NCBI GenBank assembly: GCA_014607495.2
Contig: CP053148.1
Location: forward strand, 2,108,001-2,172,000
DNA from: Carposina sasakii
Taxonomy: Eukaryota; Arthropoda; Insecta; Lepidoptera; Carposinidae
Direction: 5' to 3'
Length of the DNA: 64,000 nt
How positions within the stretch are numbered: the first letter of the stretch is position 1; each line of letters begins with the position of its first letter. Of this stretch, positions 47,215-58,200 are shown one piece after another. Made by a program: the position numbers and the translations under genes. The notes under the pieces were generated by a model. The model worked only from the letters and a program-made list of their open reading frames with translations. It was not told the origin of the DNA and did not search any database.

Positions 47215-48215
47215 TTCAACCGACTTCAAAAAGAGAGGTTATCAATTCGTCTGTATGTTTTTTTTTATTATTTTTATTTTTATTTTTTATGTGTGTTACC
47301 TCAGAACTTCGTTTATGAACCGATCATTTTTTTTTATAGTTGGTCATGGTATACTTCCAGATTGGTCCCATATTCACCACATCAGGATGATGATGGGATC
47401 TTAGAGAAATCGAGCAATCCTCAAATATTGTAGGCACATGTAGTCTGTTTTTATACTTTTACTGAGTGTTTTGATACCTACATATAAAGCATAACATCTT
47501 GATGGAATCTCTAAGGATATCCTCTAGGGATATCCTCAAATATAAAGCACGAGTACCGTTTTTAATGTTTATAAATTTTGGTCAGCTACACATAATATAA
47601 AGGAAACGAGGGTCATGATGGAGCTGCCGAAAAACAGATAGTGGAACGTTTTAGTAACAAAATCCCCCTATGGCAGGGGGAGGCCTACGTCCAGTAGTGG
47701 ACTATAGGCTTATGAAGATGAAGATAATTGTATTAAGTCTAAATTGATGTTGCGTTAAGCCGTGTCCGAAGTAAGATGGTTATAGAGGAAGAGGTAGACA
47801 TGAGAATAACGAGATGACGGATAATAGGGATAAATGAAAGAAGAGTACCTACATATTTCACCGACCTCAAATTATTGGGAACAGGGCAGGAAGAAGGAGT
47901 ATAATTATATGTTGCTTAAATAAGAGTGTACATGGCTGTTGTGCTCCGTGCCTCCGATCCAGCATAACGCCAACTTAGTACCGCCGAAATCGGTCGGAAG
48001 TCATCATTATCATCATCATCATCATCACATTGTCAGACGTAAAGTTTCGAGGCCTAGTCCTTTTTCTCTTTTGTCTATCATTGCAATAATCATTTGCTGG
48101 CATATAAATCTGACAATATTATGCCTCCTAAACTTCGTACACGGATTAACGCAATATATTTGCCCTTTAGTAAAATTTTACTTTAGTAAGTTCGAGTTTT
48201 GGGAGGAAGTCGGTT
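47215..48215. mobile_element. Possible nested element with AACCGACTTC ends
   Basis: CAACCGACTTCAAAAAGAGAGG at 47218 pairs in reverse with GGGAGGAAGTCGGTTTTTCG near 48206. The interior includes a family E tail (47671-47720), a SINE-like scrap at 47865 and a (CAT)n run near 48010. No coding region was recognised. Confidence 0.5.
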
Positions 48216-48345
48216 TTTCGTTTTATTCGCCTTGCGTTTGGTTGGAACACACTTTCTATAGGTTATAATTCTATTATTCTTCCGATCATTTACCATAATA
48301 AGTAAACGGTGTAGGTACCTAATTCATCTAAGTTCATAAGATTCA

Positions 48346-48617
48346 TAACCAGAGGTCGGTTAGGTAGTCATTTAGACTTGCATCGAAATGTTGATATTAA
48401 TGTGGACCTTCCCAGGATTTCTAATGGACAATCCCGTGTGGCCAACAATATTACAAATAAATAATAATAAAACCCTCAGAGATAGACAAATAAAACAAAG
48501 ATAATTAACATAAAATGTTTATTAGTTTGTAATTTGAGGCATATCCACTTTATTCTTTCGCTGTATGAAATCAGTGCAAGTACATAAATGACTCTACCTA
48601 ATTCCGACCTCTGTTCA
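48346..48617. mobile_element. MITE with CAGAGGTCGG ends
   Basis: CCAGAGGTCGGTTAGGTAG at the left pairs with CTACCTAATTCCGACCTCTG at the right; TCATTTA / TAAATGA extends the arms. The interior is AT-rich and non-coding. Confidence 0.7.
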
Positions 48618-49093
48618 TAACGCATTCATAGGGCCTGTTTCAACACTTACTGATAAGTGCCCGATATAATTATCTGACAGATATCTCTATTGACATCTCC
48701 CTCTTGTTAGTACGAACCGAAAGAGACGGCATCACACATATCTGGCGGATAAGATATCCGGAAGATATCTGCATTTGTTTAATTCAGTAAATCTGGAGGG
48801 CGGGCGCCAGGGGGCCCTAAAATTAAAGACCGCCCCGGGCCTCAAAAAGTCTTAGTCCGCCAGTGAACACACTCATCGTGTAAACAAAACAAATGCAAAA
48901 CTGAGTAAAGGTTTGACAACTTTTAACTATATAGGCACACACAGTAGCGCTAGTTGCTTAGTATATTAACAACATAGTCTTGTAACTGTATACGAAAGTC
49001 TTAGTTTCGAAATCGCGCACGGGGCTATATAACAGACTTGGTTCACAACACGGCGCGACGCGACAGTCAAAGGTTAACTAACTACGAGTATAG

Positions 49094-49222
49094 TGCGTTT
49101 CATCGTATAGTTCCGATGCTTGATGGCGCTAGTTACTATGTGTATAACGACATTTTCTGTTTTATTGCATACAAAAAATGTTAATTCCAAAATCAGGCAT
49201 AGGAACTATTCTATGAAACAGA
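49094..49222. mobile_element. MITE family G copy
   Basis: The ends TGCGTTTCATCGTATAGTTCCG and GGAACTATTCTATGAAACA are inverted. GATGGCGCTAGTTACTATGTG is shared with 53344 and 53471. Confidence 0.7.
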
Positions 49223-49764
49223 CAAGTTAACTCTGCGCTTTCCCTTTCACTAATTAGACCTTATTTCAGTGATCAGTCAAGGACAGAAATGAGGATTTGC
49301 ACAAAAGTTCCCACAGTTTTGTGTGTCTAGACCTGGTTTAGACTCTAGGCAGACTGTTTGCAGAAAGTTGCAGAGTGCGTTTCAAACCATATAGTTTCTT
49401 TCAATAATGGCGCTACTTGCCCTCTGCATACAGAAGAGATCGTTTGAAGGATTTTTCTTCAAAAAGCCTTTAATAAAATTAGGCAAGGTATGGCGCTGTG
49501 TTCAGACTGAAACTGTGAGCTGTCTATAAAAATATTAGTTCCGAAATCGCGTACGGGACTTCTATGAAGCTGACTTGGTACCTATGGATAATAGTTACCT
49601 AGTTAGGTAAGTCTGCGCTCTCCCTTTCAGAAAATTTTGTCTCAAATTTAGCACGTAACTTACGTAAGTTGAGATAGGTGACATCCGGGTAGACATCTAA
49701 ACATTTATCATGCTTAATTTAATAACATTAATTTAAGAATTTGGTAAAATCTTCATGTAACTTG

Positions 49765-49883
49765 TAAGCGATTTTTTCAAACGTCAGACGTTCAAGCTTA
49801 TCAGAAGAATAAAGTTGATGCTGTCTTTCTCTCAAACTTTACTCTTCACATAGGCTATCTGACGTTCGGAAAAATCGGCCCTT
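49765..49883. mobile_element. MITE family H copy 2
   Basis: Inverted ends AAGCGATTTTTTCAAACGTCAG and CTGACGTTCGGAAAAATCGGCCCTT. The interior has AAGAATAAAGTTGATGCTGTC, as in the other family H members. Confidence 0.7.
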
Positions 49884-50019
49884 ACATAATCTAATTATTT
49901 TGTCGCGGGCCGCACAAATAACGGCAGCGGGTAACTCTAGGTAGACTGTTGCCAGATAGTTTGTAGAATGCGTTTTACCGAGTAGTTTGTTTAAATGACG
50001 GCGCTATTTGTTCTTTGTT

Positions 50020-50152
50020 GAATTATCCCAATGGTCAGATAGCCAATCTAAAAGATAAAGTTGATGCTGTCTCTGTCTTGGTCAAATTTTCGAGACAGCA
50101 TCAAATTTATCCTTCAGATAGACTACCTATCTGACCATTGGAAAAATGCCCT
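50020..50152. mobile_element. MITE family H copy 3
   Basis: CCCAATGGTCAGATAGCC and its mirror near 50125-50143 bracket GATAAAGTTGATGCTGTC / GACAGCATCAAATTTATC. The minus ORF starting at 50301 partly overlaps it and has no independent support. Confidence 0.7.
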
Positions 50153-50401
50153 AGTAGAAACATGTAAGTAGCGTTTACACGACTGCACTTTAGTAGGTAC
50201 GATTCTTGTACTAAATCACTAGCCTCTGCAATTGTACTAAGATATAGCAAGTCAAAATGGCTGTAGGTTGTAGGCCCAAGGACGATGGCTGATGGAGCCA
50301 AAGAGTTCTAGAGTGGATACCATGTACCGGCAAGCGCAGCGTGGGAAGACTACTGGCGAGTTGAGCCTAATCTGGTGAGGCAGGATGCAGTTAATGCTAG
50401 T
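50153..50401. other. No supported gene
   Basis: Short stretch with no recognised feature. Confidence 0.3.
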
Positions 50402-50540
50402 TGGCTTAGATCAGGTTCCCAAACTTTTTTCTCATAAGTACTTGTCACTTTCAAAACATAGACCAATTTTTTTTCATGCCAACGACTCCCGTGGACTTCT
50501 GGGGGCCCGCCTGGTCTACGGGAACCCCTGGCTTCGAGAA
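50402..50540. mobile_element. Possible hAT-like MITE remnant
   Basis: TCAGGTTCCCAAACTTTTTTCTC at the left resembles the hAT-like ends at 31493 and 60005. GGTCTACGGGAACCCCTGG near 50513 may be the diverged other end. Confidence 0.5.
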
Positions 50541-50897
50541 TTATTAACGTAAGTATATCTTCCATGCGCAAGAAGGAAAGTTAGGTACCAAATTCAAAAT
50601 ATAAAGAATGAAATAACAAGAGACGCAGTGCCTGATAGACATAAGGTAATTTAAAATGACGTGACCTATGTACCTATATTTATAAAAGGTTACCTCCACA
50701 GAACACTATATACTCGTTATCTCTCAGATTCACTTATTTTAGTAACAAGTTTAATAGTAATTAGTTAAATAGTCATTTTGAGTTAGACCTATTGTGGAAA
50801 TCAGGGGCAGTCCCTCAGGCGATGAGCCAGCTACTTGTCAGTTGTCACAGATTTTTCAATCAATAAATGTATCTGCACAAAATATCTTACTACACCA
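50541..50897. other. No supported gene
   Basis: AT-rich sequence with nothing recognised. Confidence 0.3.
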
Positions 50898-51310
50898 TCA
50901 CTAATAAAACAAAGTCGCTTGCCGCTGTCTGTCCGTCCCTATGTGTGCTTAGATCTTTCTAACTAGGGAACGGATATTGATGTGATTCACGAGGAAGGTT
51001 TATAATGTATAGCTAGGAACCCGCCCCGGCTTCGCACGGTAGTAAAACATTTTCACGCGGGCGAAGCCGTGGGCGGCCGCTACGCGTATGAATAATAGAA
51101 ACGCGAAAGTTTGTAAGTATGGATGGATAGATGGATGGATGTTTGTTATTATTTTACGTAAAAACGGCTGGAGCGGTTTTAATAAAATTTGGTAGGTATT
51201 TAGTTAGGTCTGACACCCTGGATTAACACATAGGCTACTTTTGATCCTGGGAAAATATTTCAGTTAGTTTTCAAACGCGGATGTAAGATTTTGACGGGGG
51301 ACGAATCTAG
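50898..51310 (-). mobile_element. Two abutting repeat C-group copies
   Basis: 50898-51080 ends TTCACGCGGGCGAAGCCGTG, the reverse complement of the repeat C start. From 51085, AATAATAGAAACGCGAAAGTTTG begins a second copy, the reverse of the ending seen at 59520-59548. It continues to CACATAGGCTACTTTTGATCC. Confidence 0.6.
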
Positions 51311-51592
51311 GTACCTATTTAAATAAGAAAGTAGGTAGTTAAGAAGTTCGAACCTAAGCTATTATTAACATAAAGTTGCGACTAGGTTACAACTTCAGTC
51401 TCTAATATACGAGTACATCCTCTTTGGCGCTAGTGCGTAGAGAGGTATTTATTTCCATTGAAGCATTGGAGCAGGCTAGACCCGGAATAAGTTTCACAGT
51501 TACTAAGTGCATAGAATTTTCGGTAGATGGCGCTACACGACTCTGTGTAGTTAAGCACGTTTTATGGTGGTGGTAATATTGTGTAGGTCACT

Positions 51593-51646
51593 CATGCCAG
51601 GGCCACACATCAACGGCATTTCCCGTTAGTGTGGCCCCGGCATCAT
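51593..51646. repeat. GC-rich hairpin
   Basis: ATGCCAGGGCCACAC and GTGTGGCCCCGGCAT form a ~54 bp hairpin with inner CAACGG / CCGTTA pairing. It may be a very small foldback element. Confidence 0.6.
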
Positions 51647-51856
51647 GGGTGCTGCTGGCACCATTGCGTGCCACATAATTGGTCTATAATGACTACTTTT
51701 ACTCACCTACCTACTTAGCTTAACCAAAGCTGACTTTTGCGAAGATCAGGGACTAGAGCCGCGACGTCAACCACGTGTCAAACTCAAACTCTCAAGCGCA
51801 ATGCAAAGTCTTTGTAAACTCCGCAGTTCTATGCCTCGTACGGTCATTTAACTTCC

Positions 51857-52045
51857 AATGGTGTAGGTAGTTGTATGTGGTAGTGACTGGGTTCCTGGCT
51901 TCGAATCCCGTTAGGTGCAAATAATGATAATGATGATTTATGTAATGTATTTATACACCGTTGCTTCGTACCCACGACACAAGACGTTAGGGCTCTTCTC
52001 TTATGTGTAATTTAATTTGATGAACCACAATAAATTATTTCTGAT
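51857..52045 (+). mobile_element. tRNA-headed SINE family B, diverged copy
   Basis: GTGGTAGTGACTGGGTTCCTGG CTTCGAATCCCGTTAGGTGC carries the head and B box. It is followed by CACCGTTGCTTCGTACCCACGACAC and a tail GATTCTGATT. Confidence 0.65.
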
Positions 52046-52779
52046 TCTGATTTTAGTGTGACAGCTATTTGCACACGGCCACCTTTCATCCCTGCCTGGC
52101 GGATTTACGGTGGTGAATGTTTTTGCGCCCTTGAACAATTGTCATATCATACATTATTTTTACAATGAACAATTTCGGAAATTGCTAAAATAATTTTTCG
52201 AAGAGCAATGAAGCCTCACGGGGTCTATATTACCTTTTTTTAAATTCTCGAATTTTCTGCTTAACACATAATAGTCCATAAGATTGAAATTTATTCACTA
52301 AATTTATTCATTATATTCGGAAACATACAAACCATTTGTAGTCCATAGTTGGCATCTAACTTGCGCTCTTTTCACCATAAGAAATGTGGGCATCACTGAG
52401 GGGCGGCGAATCTAGCTGTTTTAGAATAGGAAGTTTGCCGTGTGCAATGTAGATCATCGGTAGCTTCTATCTGTATCACCGTCAAGAAAAATATTGAAGC
52501 CGCCCCCAGAGGCTCGAACTCAAAATCACTGTTGCCTTTCGTGGTAGTAACGATTGCTGATGCCTAAACCTACCTACTTGGCTACTTTGTGTATTTTCAA
52601 GAAAATCGCACTCGTATGTTAGAAAGCTAGTAGGTGCTTACAATATTGCACAGTACTATAAAGCCCAAGCGCATCCTTAAACCCACATTTATACCCCCAA
52701 GATTTTTTAATTTTATCCCTAAAAACCGCTAAAGTGCAAACTTTAACTCATGAGTGGGGCGGGGGGGGGGTAGGATTGC
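52046..52779. other. No supported gene
   Basis: No exon is recognised. A G-run lies at 52762. Confidence 0.35.
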
Positions 52780-52862
52780 GTCCATTTCATAGTATGCTGA
52801 CACAGAAAATGTGGTCATACACATAGTAATTAGCGTCATCACCATCGGAACTATGAAACGGA
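52780..52862. mobile_element. MITE family G, short reverse copy
   Basis: GTCCATTTCATAGTATGC and CATCGGAACTATGAAACGGAC are inverted ends of the family seen at 49094. Confidence 0.6.
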
Positions 52863-53259
52863 CAATACACGGTGAGTCGTGTACCAAAAAAAATAAAAAA
52901 AAAAAATTCTCCCCCTAAAAGACCCCTAGTTATCTATTTTCCCCTAAATTTAGGGGTAAAACCCCTAAGTTGTCACCACTGACTCATCTCAGATAACGCA
53001 TTTATCCATGCTCAATCCATTTTTACAATATCATTGGGACTAACTTTGTGCATGTAAGGGGTGTGTCCACTATTTGCAACTTTGATTTGAATTACAGCGC
53101 CATCTTTATTTAAATTACAGATACTATAAATTATTTAGATGAAACAACGACAAAAGGAGGCATATTACCCATCAATTCTAATGATAGCCATCAATAAACT
53201 GGTGGCTAGAAACTTTGAAATGCCAGACTATAATATTTTTTTGAATTATGTAGTAGAAT

Positions 53260-53572
53260 AGGTCAAAATATTAACTATGCAATAGTGGCTCTATCTACCT
53301 TCTTCAACTGGAATGCATTTCAACCGTATAGTTCCGATGGATGATGGCGCTAGTTACTATGTGCATTCCAGTTGAAGAAGGTAGATAGGTCAAAATATGA
53401 AATATGCAATAGTGGCTCTATCTACCTTCTTCAACTGGAATGCATTTCACCGTATAGTTCCGATGGATGATGGCGCTAGTTACTATGTGTATAAACCACT
53501 TTTTCTTGTTCACTGCATACAAAAAATGTTAGTTTCGATATCAGGCATAGGAACTATTCTATGAAATAACGG
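53260..53572. repeat. Duplicated MITE G segment with an inverted 25-mer between copies
   Basis: A 103-104 bp block occurs at 53260-53363 and 53387-53489. Between them, 53364-53388 is the exact reverse complement of 53291-53315 (CTATCTACCTTCTTC...). The second block continues into a full family G end (GGAACTATTCTATGAAA). Confidence 0.8.
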
Positions 53573-53779
53573 ACAATAACATGCGTCACCATGCGCCATG
53601 ACAACCGCATTTGACAGGTAACGGTTCTATTATCTGTGTACCAGGTTTAAAGAAAAAAAAAAAAAACAAAATGTATCTCTTTCTATTACCCATGAACATA
53701 TTAATAATCACTCGTGAGTAAAAAGGAGCGAATATATTTTTTATTGCTTTGTAATGTAGGCAGCTTGCTTCGTACGCAC

Positions 53780-53877
53780 ACCTTTTACTTTCCGGCCGGC
53801 GGCCTAAAAAAATTGTTACCAGGCAGTTAACCGACATTTTAAATATTTAACTTTATTATTTCAATTGTTTTGAACCG
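53780..53877 (+). promoter_or_regulatory. Candidate RCC2 promoter and 5' UTR exon
   Basis: GAACCG|GTAAGTGAG gives a near-ideal donor after 53877, and TTTCAG at 55014-55019 gives an acceptor 21 bases before the start codon. The intervening intron would be 1142 bp. The upstream patch contains CCGGCCGGCGGCC and ACCAGGCAGTTAACC, plausible for a TATA-less start, but the start site is not defined. Confidence 0.4.
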
Positions 53878-55019
53878 GTAAGTGAGTGTTTAACTTATGA
53901 TTGACGTTAATTTAACTCCATGAGCCGTATTTGCATTGTAACATCGAATCGTTTTACAATAGGCTAAATCATACATAACTCATTGAATCTTAGCGTCTCA
54001 GCTTCGATGAGCCGCTTTTGTCTAACCATAACTTGAGAACTCAAAGATTTAGGAGATTTATTAACATGAGCTTGGCTGCTATTACTGTATTTTGCACCTT
54101 TGAAGGTGCATTATGTACATAGCAAATTGTGTAAATATTTAATGAATATTTTGAAACAAATTAGTTTTTCTATTCAAACAACTTAGATTATTAGCCTTAT
54201 ACATAAACTATATTTGCCAATGTATGTGCCTATTACTATGCCTCAGTTATTTAGACACATGTCCCTATATAAAGTTATTGTAATGCACATGCCCTATGCT
54301 AACACCTGCTCTACAGAGGCCATATTTTTATTTCTTTTGTATCTTTATTTTTCCCATGGCTGAGACACAAGCCTACTGCACTGCATACATTATTTTCCTG
54401 TATTTGTATTAAGTGTTAAAAATGAAATCACAATATAACTATGCACTTATAATGCATTAAATAAAGTGTAAAGGTTATGCTTACTACAGTCACTTTTATC
54501 AACAGCAAGCCTAGCATGACCGGCGAAACACGATATGATAAACAGATTTATCGACATTTAGACTGTCAAAATACGATAAATATAGCTGCCATGTTGAATT
54601 TTGTATAGAGATGATATCATACAATATGATATCCACGATGCATGGTCATGGTAGGGGGGCAGGTGTACTTGGTCTCCTCCTACAATAAATTATATAAGGA
54701 ATTATTCTTATATGGTTAATTGAAAGCTTTATTTTTTATTCCACATTAATTTCTTTTTAACAATTTCCGGAATTCTATCTCAGCTTAATTTACCAGGTCC
54801 AACTTTCCTTTGATTGACTCAATTACACATAAAAAAAATCATTAAAATCTGTAGAACGATCTAAACCAGTTCACAAAATCCAGTTTTATCAAGAGAAATG
54901 AGAAACAGCAATTATATCATTAACACAATAAAAAAAATTAAAAAAAAACATATATATAACATCAGTTCCACTGTGTAAGTAGATTTATGTAACAGCACCT
55001 GTAAATGACTAACTTTCAG

Positions 55020-55232
55020 TTTATATAGGATCGGGCAATTATGTCATCCAATGGAAGCAAAAGGCCGGCGGGAGCTGCTCTGAAGAACACGGCTAAGAAA
55101 AGGAAGCCCCGCCGTAAGGCCCTGTCAGAAGATGAAGATAGTAATGACTCCGTCACCGCACCGGAGCAGCCTCCGGAAACTAACAGGACCCCTTCTCCTA
55201 TTGAACATCGTCCTGAAGAAAAACTACCTGAG
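55020..55232 (+). CDS. Rcc2: RCC2 exon with start codon
   Basis: The acceptor TTTCAG precedes 55020. ATG at 55041 opens MSSNGSKRPAGAAL. The exon ends CCTGAG|GTATTA after 64 codons, phase 0. It encodes the low-complexity charged tail. Confidence 0.8.
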
Positions 55233-58200
55233 GTATTATTTTTGCCCTTCCTCTGACATGAATTAACTTATATATTTTACAGTTAATGATTTATTCTTCT
55301 TTGTCAGCTTGCCTTTTGGCAAAGGCCTCCCCCAGAATTCTCTACTTCTTCCTGTCCATGGCACATTTCCTCCAAGTACCTCCCGCTACCTTTCTCATTT
55401 CATCCTCCCATCATACTCTTTGTCTCCCTTTGTTCCGTTTTCCATCCAGGGGATACCACATTGTTATGTCCTTAGACCATTTGTCTTTCTGACTCCTTAT
55501 CATGTGTCCAGTTTATTTCCACTTTAGTTTGTTTACTGCCCAAGTCACATTTATTAATTTAGTTTTCTCTCTTATATCTGTCAGTTTTATCTTGTCCTTA
55601 AGTTTAATAGTTAGCATACTTCTTGCCATGTTGTTTTGGCATACTTGAAGTGTTTTCATTTGCTTGCTGGTAAGGGCCCAAGTCTGGCAACCATATTTTA
55701 GACATGGCAAGATAGAGATATTAAAGACTATTCTTTTATTTCTTAATGACATGTGTGGATTTTTCATGATTTCTTTTAACGACCAGTACTTCTTCCATGA
55801 GTTACAAACTCAGATTTCAACTTCTTTCTGCATCTGGCTTACTGGAGCGATAATTTGGCCTAAATATGTATGATGTTCTACATAATCTATTGGACTTCCA
55901 TTTACTCTAATGGTCACATGATCATGTTTGTCATTATTTTTGTCTTCTCCGTATTCATTGTGAGGTAAGTTATAGTATAATAAGTAAGTTATGCTATTTA
56001 ATAATAAACTACTAAAATATTCAAAGAACAACTTATACTCGAAACCATAATTTGAGAGACTAGTTTGATAATCCATTTTGCAATAGTGTCACCATGGTCA
56101 GGCTAATGCTGTTCGTATCAATATTTTAAAAATATCGTTTGCTATTTTACTTATATATTTTTTATTAAAACGATGAAATTGTTAATTAATTTACATTGCA
56201 AGGTATGATATTACAATACAATTTAAGAAAAATGCTTGTTTTATCTTGTATTTTTGGTGTTCGTATATTATTTATTAGCATCACTTTTACGGTACGTTTT
56301 TGCAATTTGTACAACAGTATTTGGATTCCAGCATGAGCATTAATTCTTCATTGGAGTTAAAATAAATTATACAGTCTAGTCTTATTTGATTATTTTTTTC
56401 TGCTACGATTTGCAAATTGTAAATTTTTCAATGGTCAGATAGCCTATCTGAAGAATAAAGTTGATGCTGTGTTTCTCTAAAACAAGAGATAGAGACAGCA
56501 TCAACTTATTCTTCGGATAGGCTATCTGACCATTAAAAAATATTAAAACTAATCTTACAGAACTTGTACATCTCAACTATACCCTAAAAATTGGTCAGAA
56601 GTGGCACCATCTGGTTCTATCGGCCCTTGATTCTCTGCCTACCTCCCTTAAGGCGTGATTATATGTATGTAATCTTTGACAGATTAACACAGCATGCCTT
56701 TGTACATCTTCTGTGTATTAAACTTTAGCTGTGAAAACTTTAATGTATACAATAAAGCATAAGAATAAGAATTAACAGCTGCTATAGCTGTATTTGATTT
56801 AGACCAATAGTGAATGAAATTGAGAAAACTTAGCTTATCAACAGAAATGTGGGTTGGTAACTAAGATAATTTTCATACATAATTCAATACAAATTACCAT
56901 GTTTCCACACTTCCCTGTCACCTGTTAATGAATTATACATGATTTCAACCAGATAAGTTTGAGAGATTAGTTTGAACATTTGTAGGTTGAATTTTAACAC
57001 TGAAATGTTTGTGAGTTTGAGTGAGTGAATGCATTTTTACTATACGTGGTGATTCTTGATCGTCAACGTTCTCGAAAACTACGGAATCTCCTCATCACAA
57101 TCATTTTGTACACGAAAGCATAGGGAACTGTCTGGTTCCCAAGATATTAGGGTCCAAAGTTGAGTAAATAGACTGCGTTTTTCTACATAAATGCACATAG
57201 ACGCGCGTAGGAGAATTTTTTTACAAGAAATAATTAATATCCTGTCGGCATAAACACTGGACACTATAAATTTCGCCCGACCAAGTAATAATTTTATCAA
57301 AAAAATTTACATCGTTTCCCAGCATTTTTTTTGGCATAAACTTATTTTATTTGATGTTATAGAATACGTACTTCGTTAAGGGTGGCAACGAAAAAACACC
57401 CTGTATGTATGCTATTAGTGAACTATGTACAAATTTTGTAATTTACCTGTTCTTGTGAGAAATGTTTTGTACCCTAAATTTGTCAAGGTATTGTTTTGCG
57501 AATTTTGAAGTAGATTGGGAGAGTAGATGTTAATACCTAATTAACTTCTAGTGAATGAGCACAAGCAGCATAAGATATTACTTGAGAATTATGCTGAACC
57601 AATGGCCGTTTTTCCACTAGGCGACACGACAATGACATGACCACGACATTTCGCCTATGGCGGCCCGAGTCGTGGTCGTGTCCAGTGGAAAAACTAGCCA
57701 AACTATTTAATTTTTAACATTTTTGCTTACAAAAAAGCCGTGGTCGCTGTCGTGCCGTCTAGTGGGAAAACGCCCATTATTGATTTCTATCGGTATACAT
57801 TTTTGTTCTAGGAACTTCTAAAAACGTACTACAAAACTCCAGGCAAGCTGCTCATTGCTGGGTTGGTGTCTTGGGACCTGGTCGCCAAGAGGGAAAGCAA
57901 TCCAACCAAGCTTTCACATCCCAATCTATACACATTCCACCAGTTCACGGATCGTAAGGTAAGCCAGGAAGATGACTTGCAAACGTGAATATGGTTTGCT
58001 TAGATATGCTGTAAGTAATATTTTATGCCATCTGTTAAGTTATATTATTCCCTATTCTCGAAACGAACTACATATTTTAAATATACAGAATCATGCCGCT
58101 ATCACGTAAATTGCAGTAGAAAACCCGAAGCAATGCGAAACTGATTAGTGTATGAGTACGCTCTGTATTACCACATGTCTGCTCGTGGGTATCGTAAGAG

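Larger units (their letters stand above)
46300..48865. mobile_element. 2.57-kb hAT-like element with 9-bp direct repeat, carrying nested insertions
   Basis: The left end ATGGCGGACTAACAG and right end TTAGTCCGCCAGTG are inverted (ideal CACTGGCGGACTAA). The inner GC-rich blocks GGCGGTCCGCCCCGGGCC and CCGCCCCGGGCC also pair. AACACACTC flanks both sides (46291-46299 and 48866-48874); 8 bp would be usual for hAT. No intact transposase was recognised, and several internal inserts account for much of the length. Confidence 0.7.
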
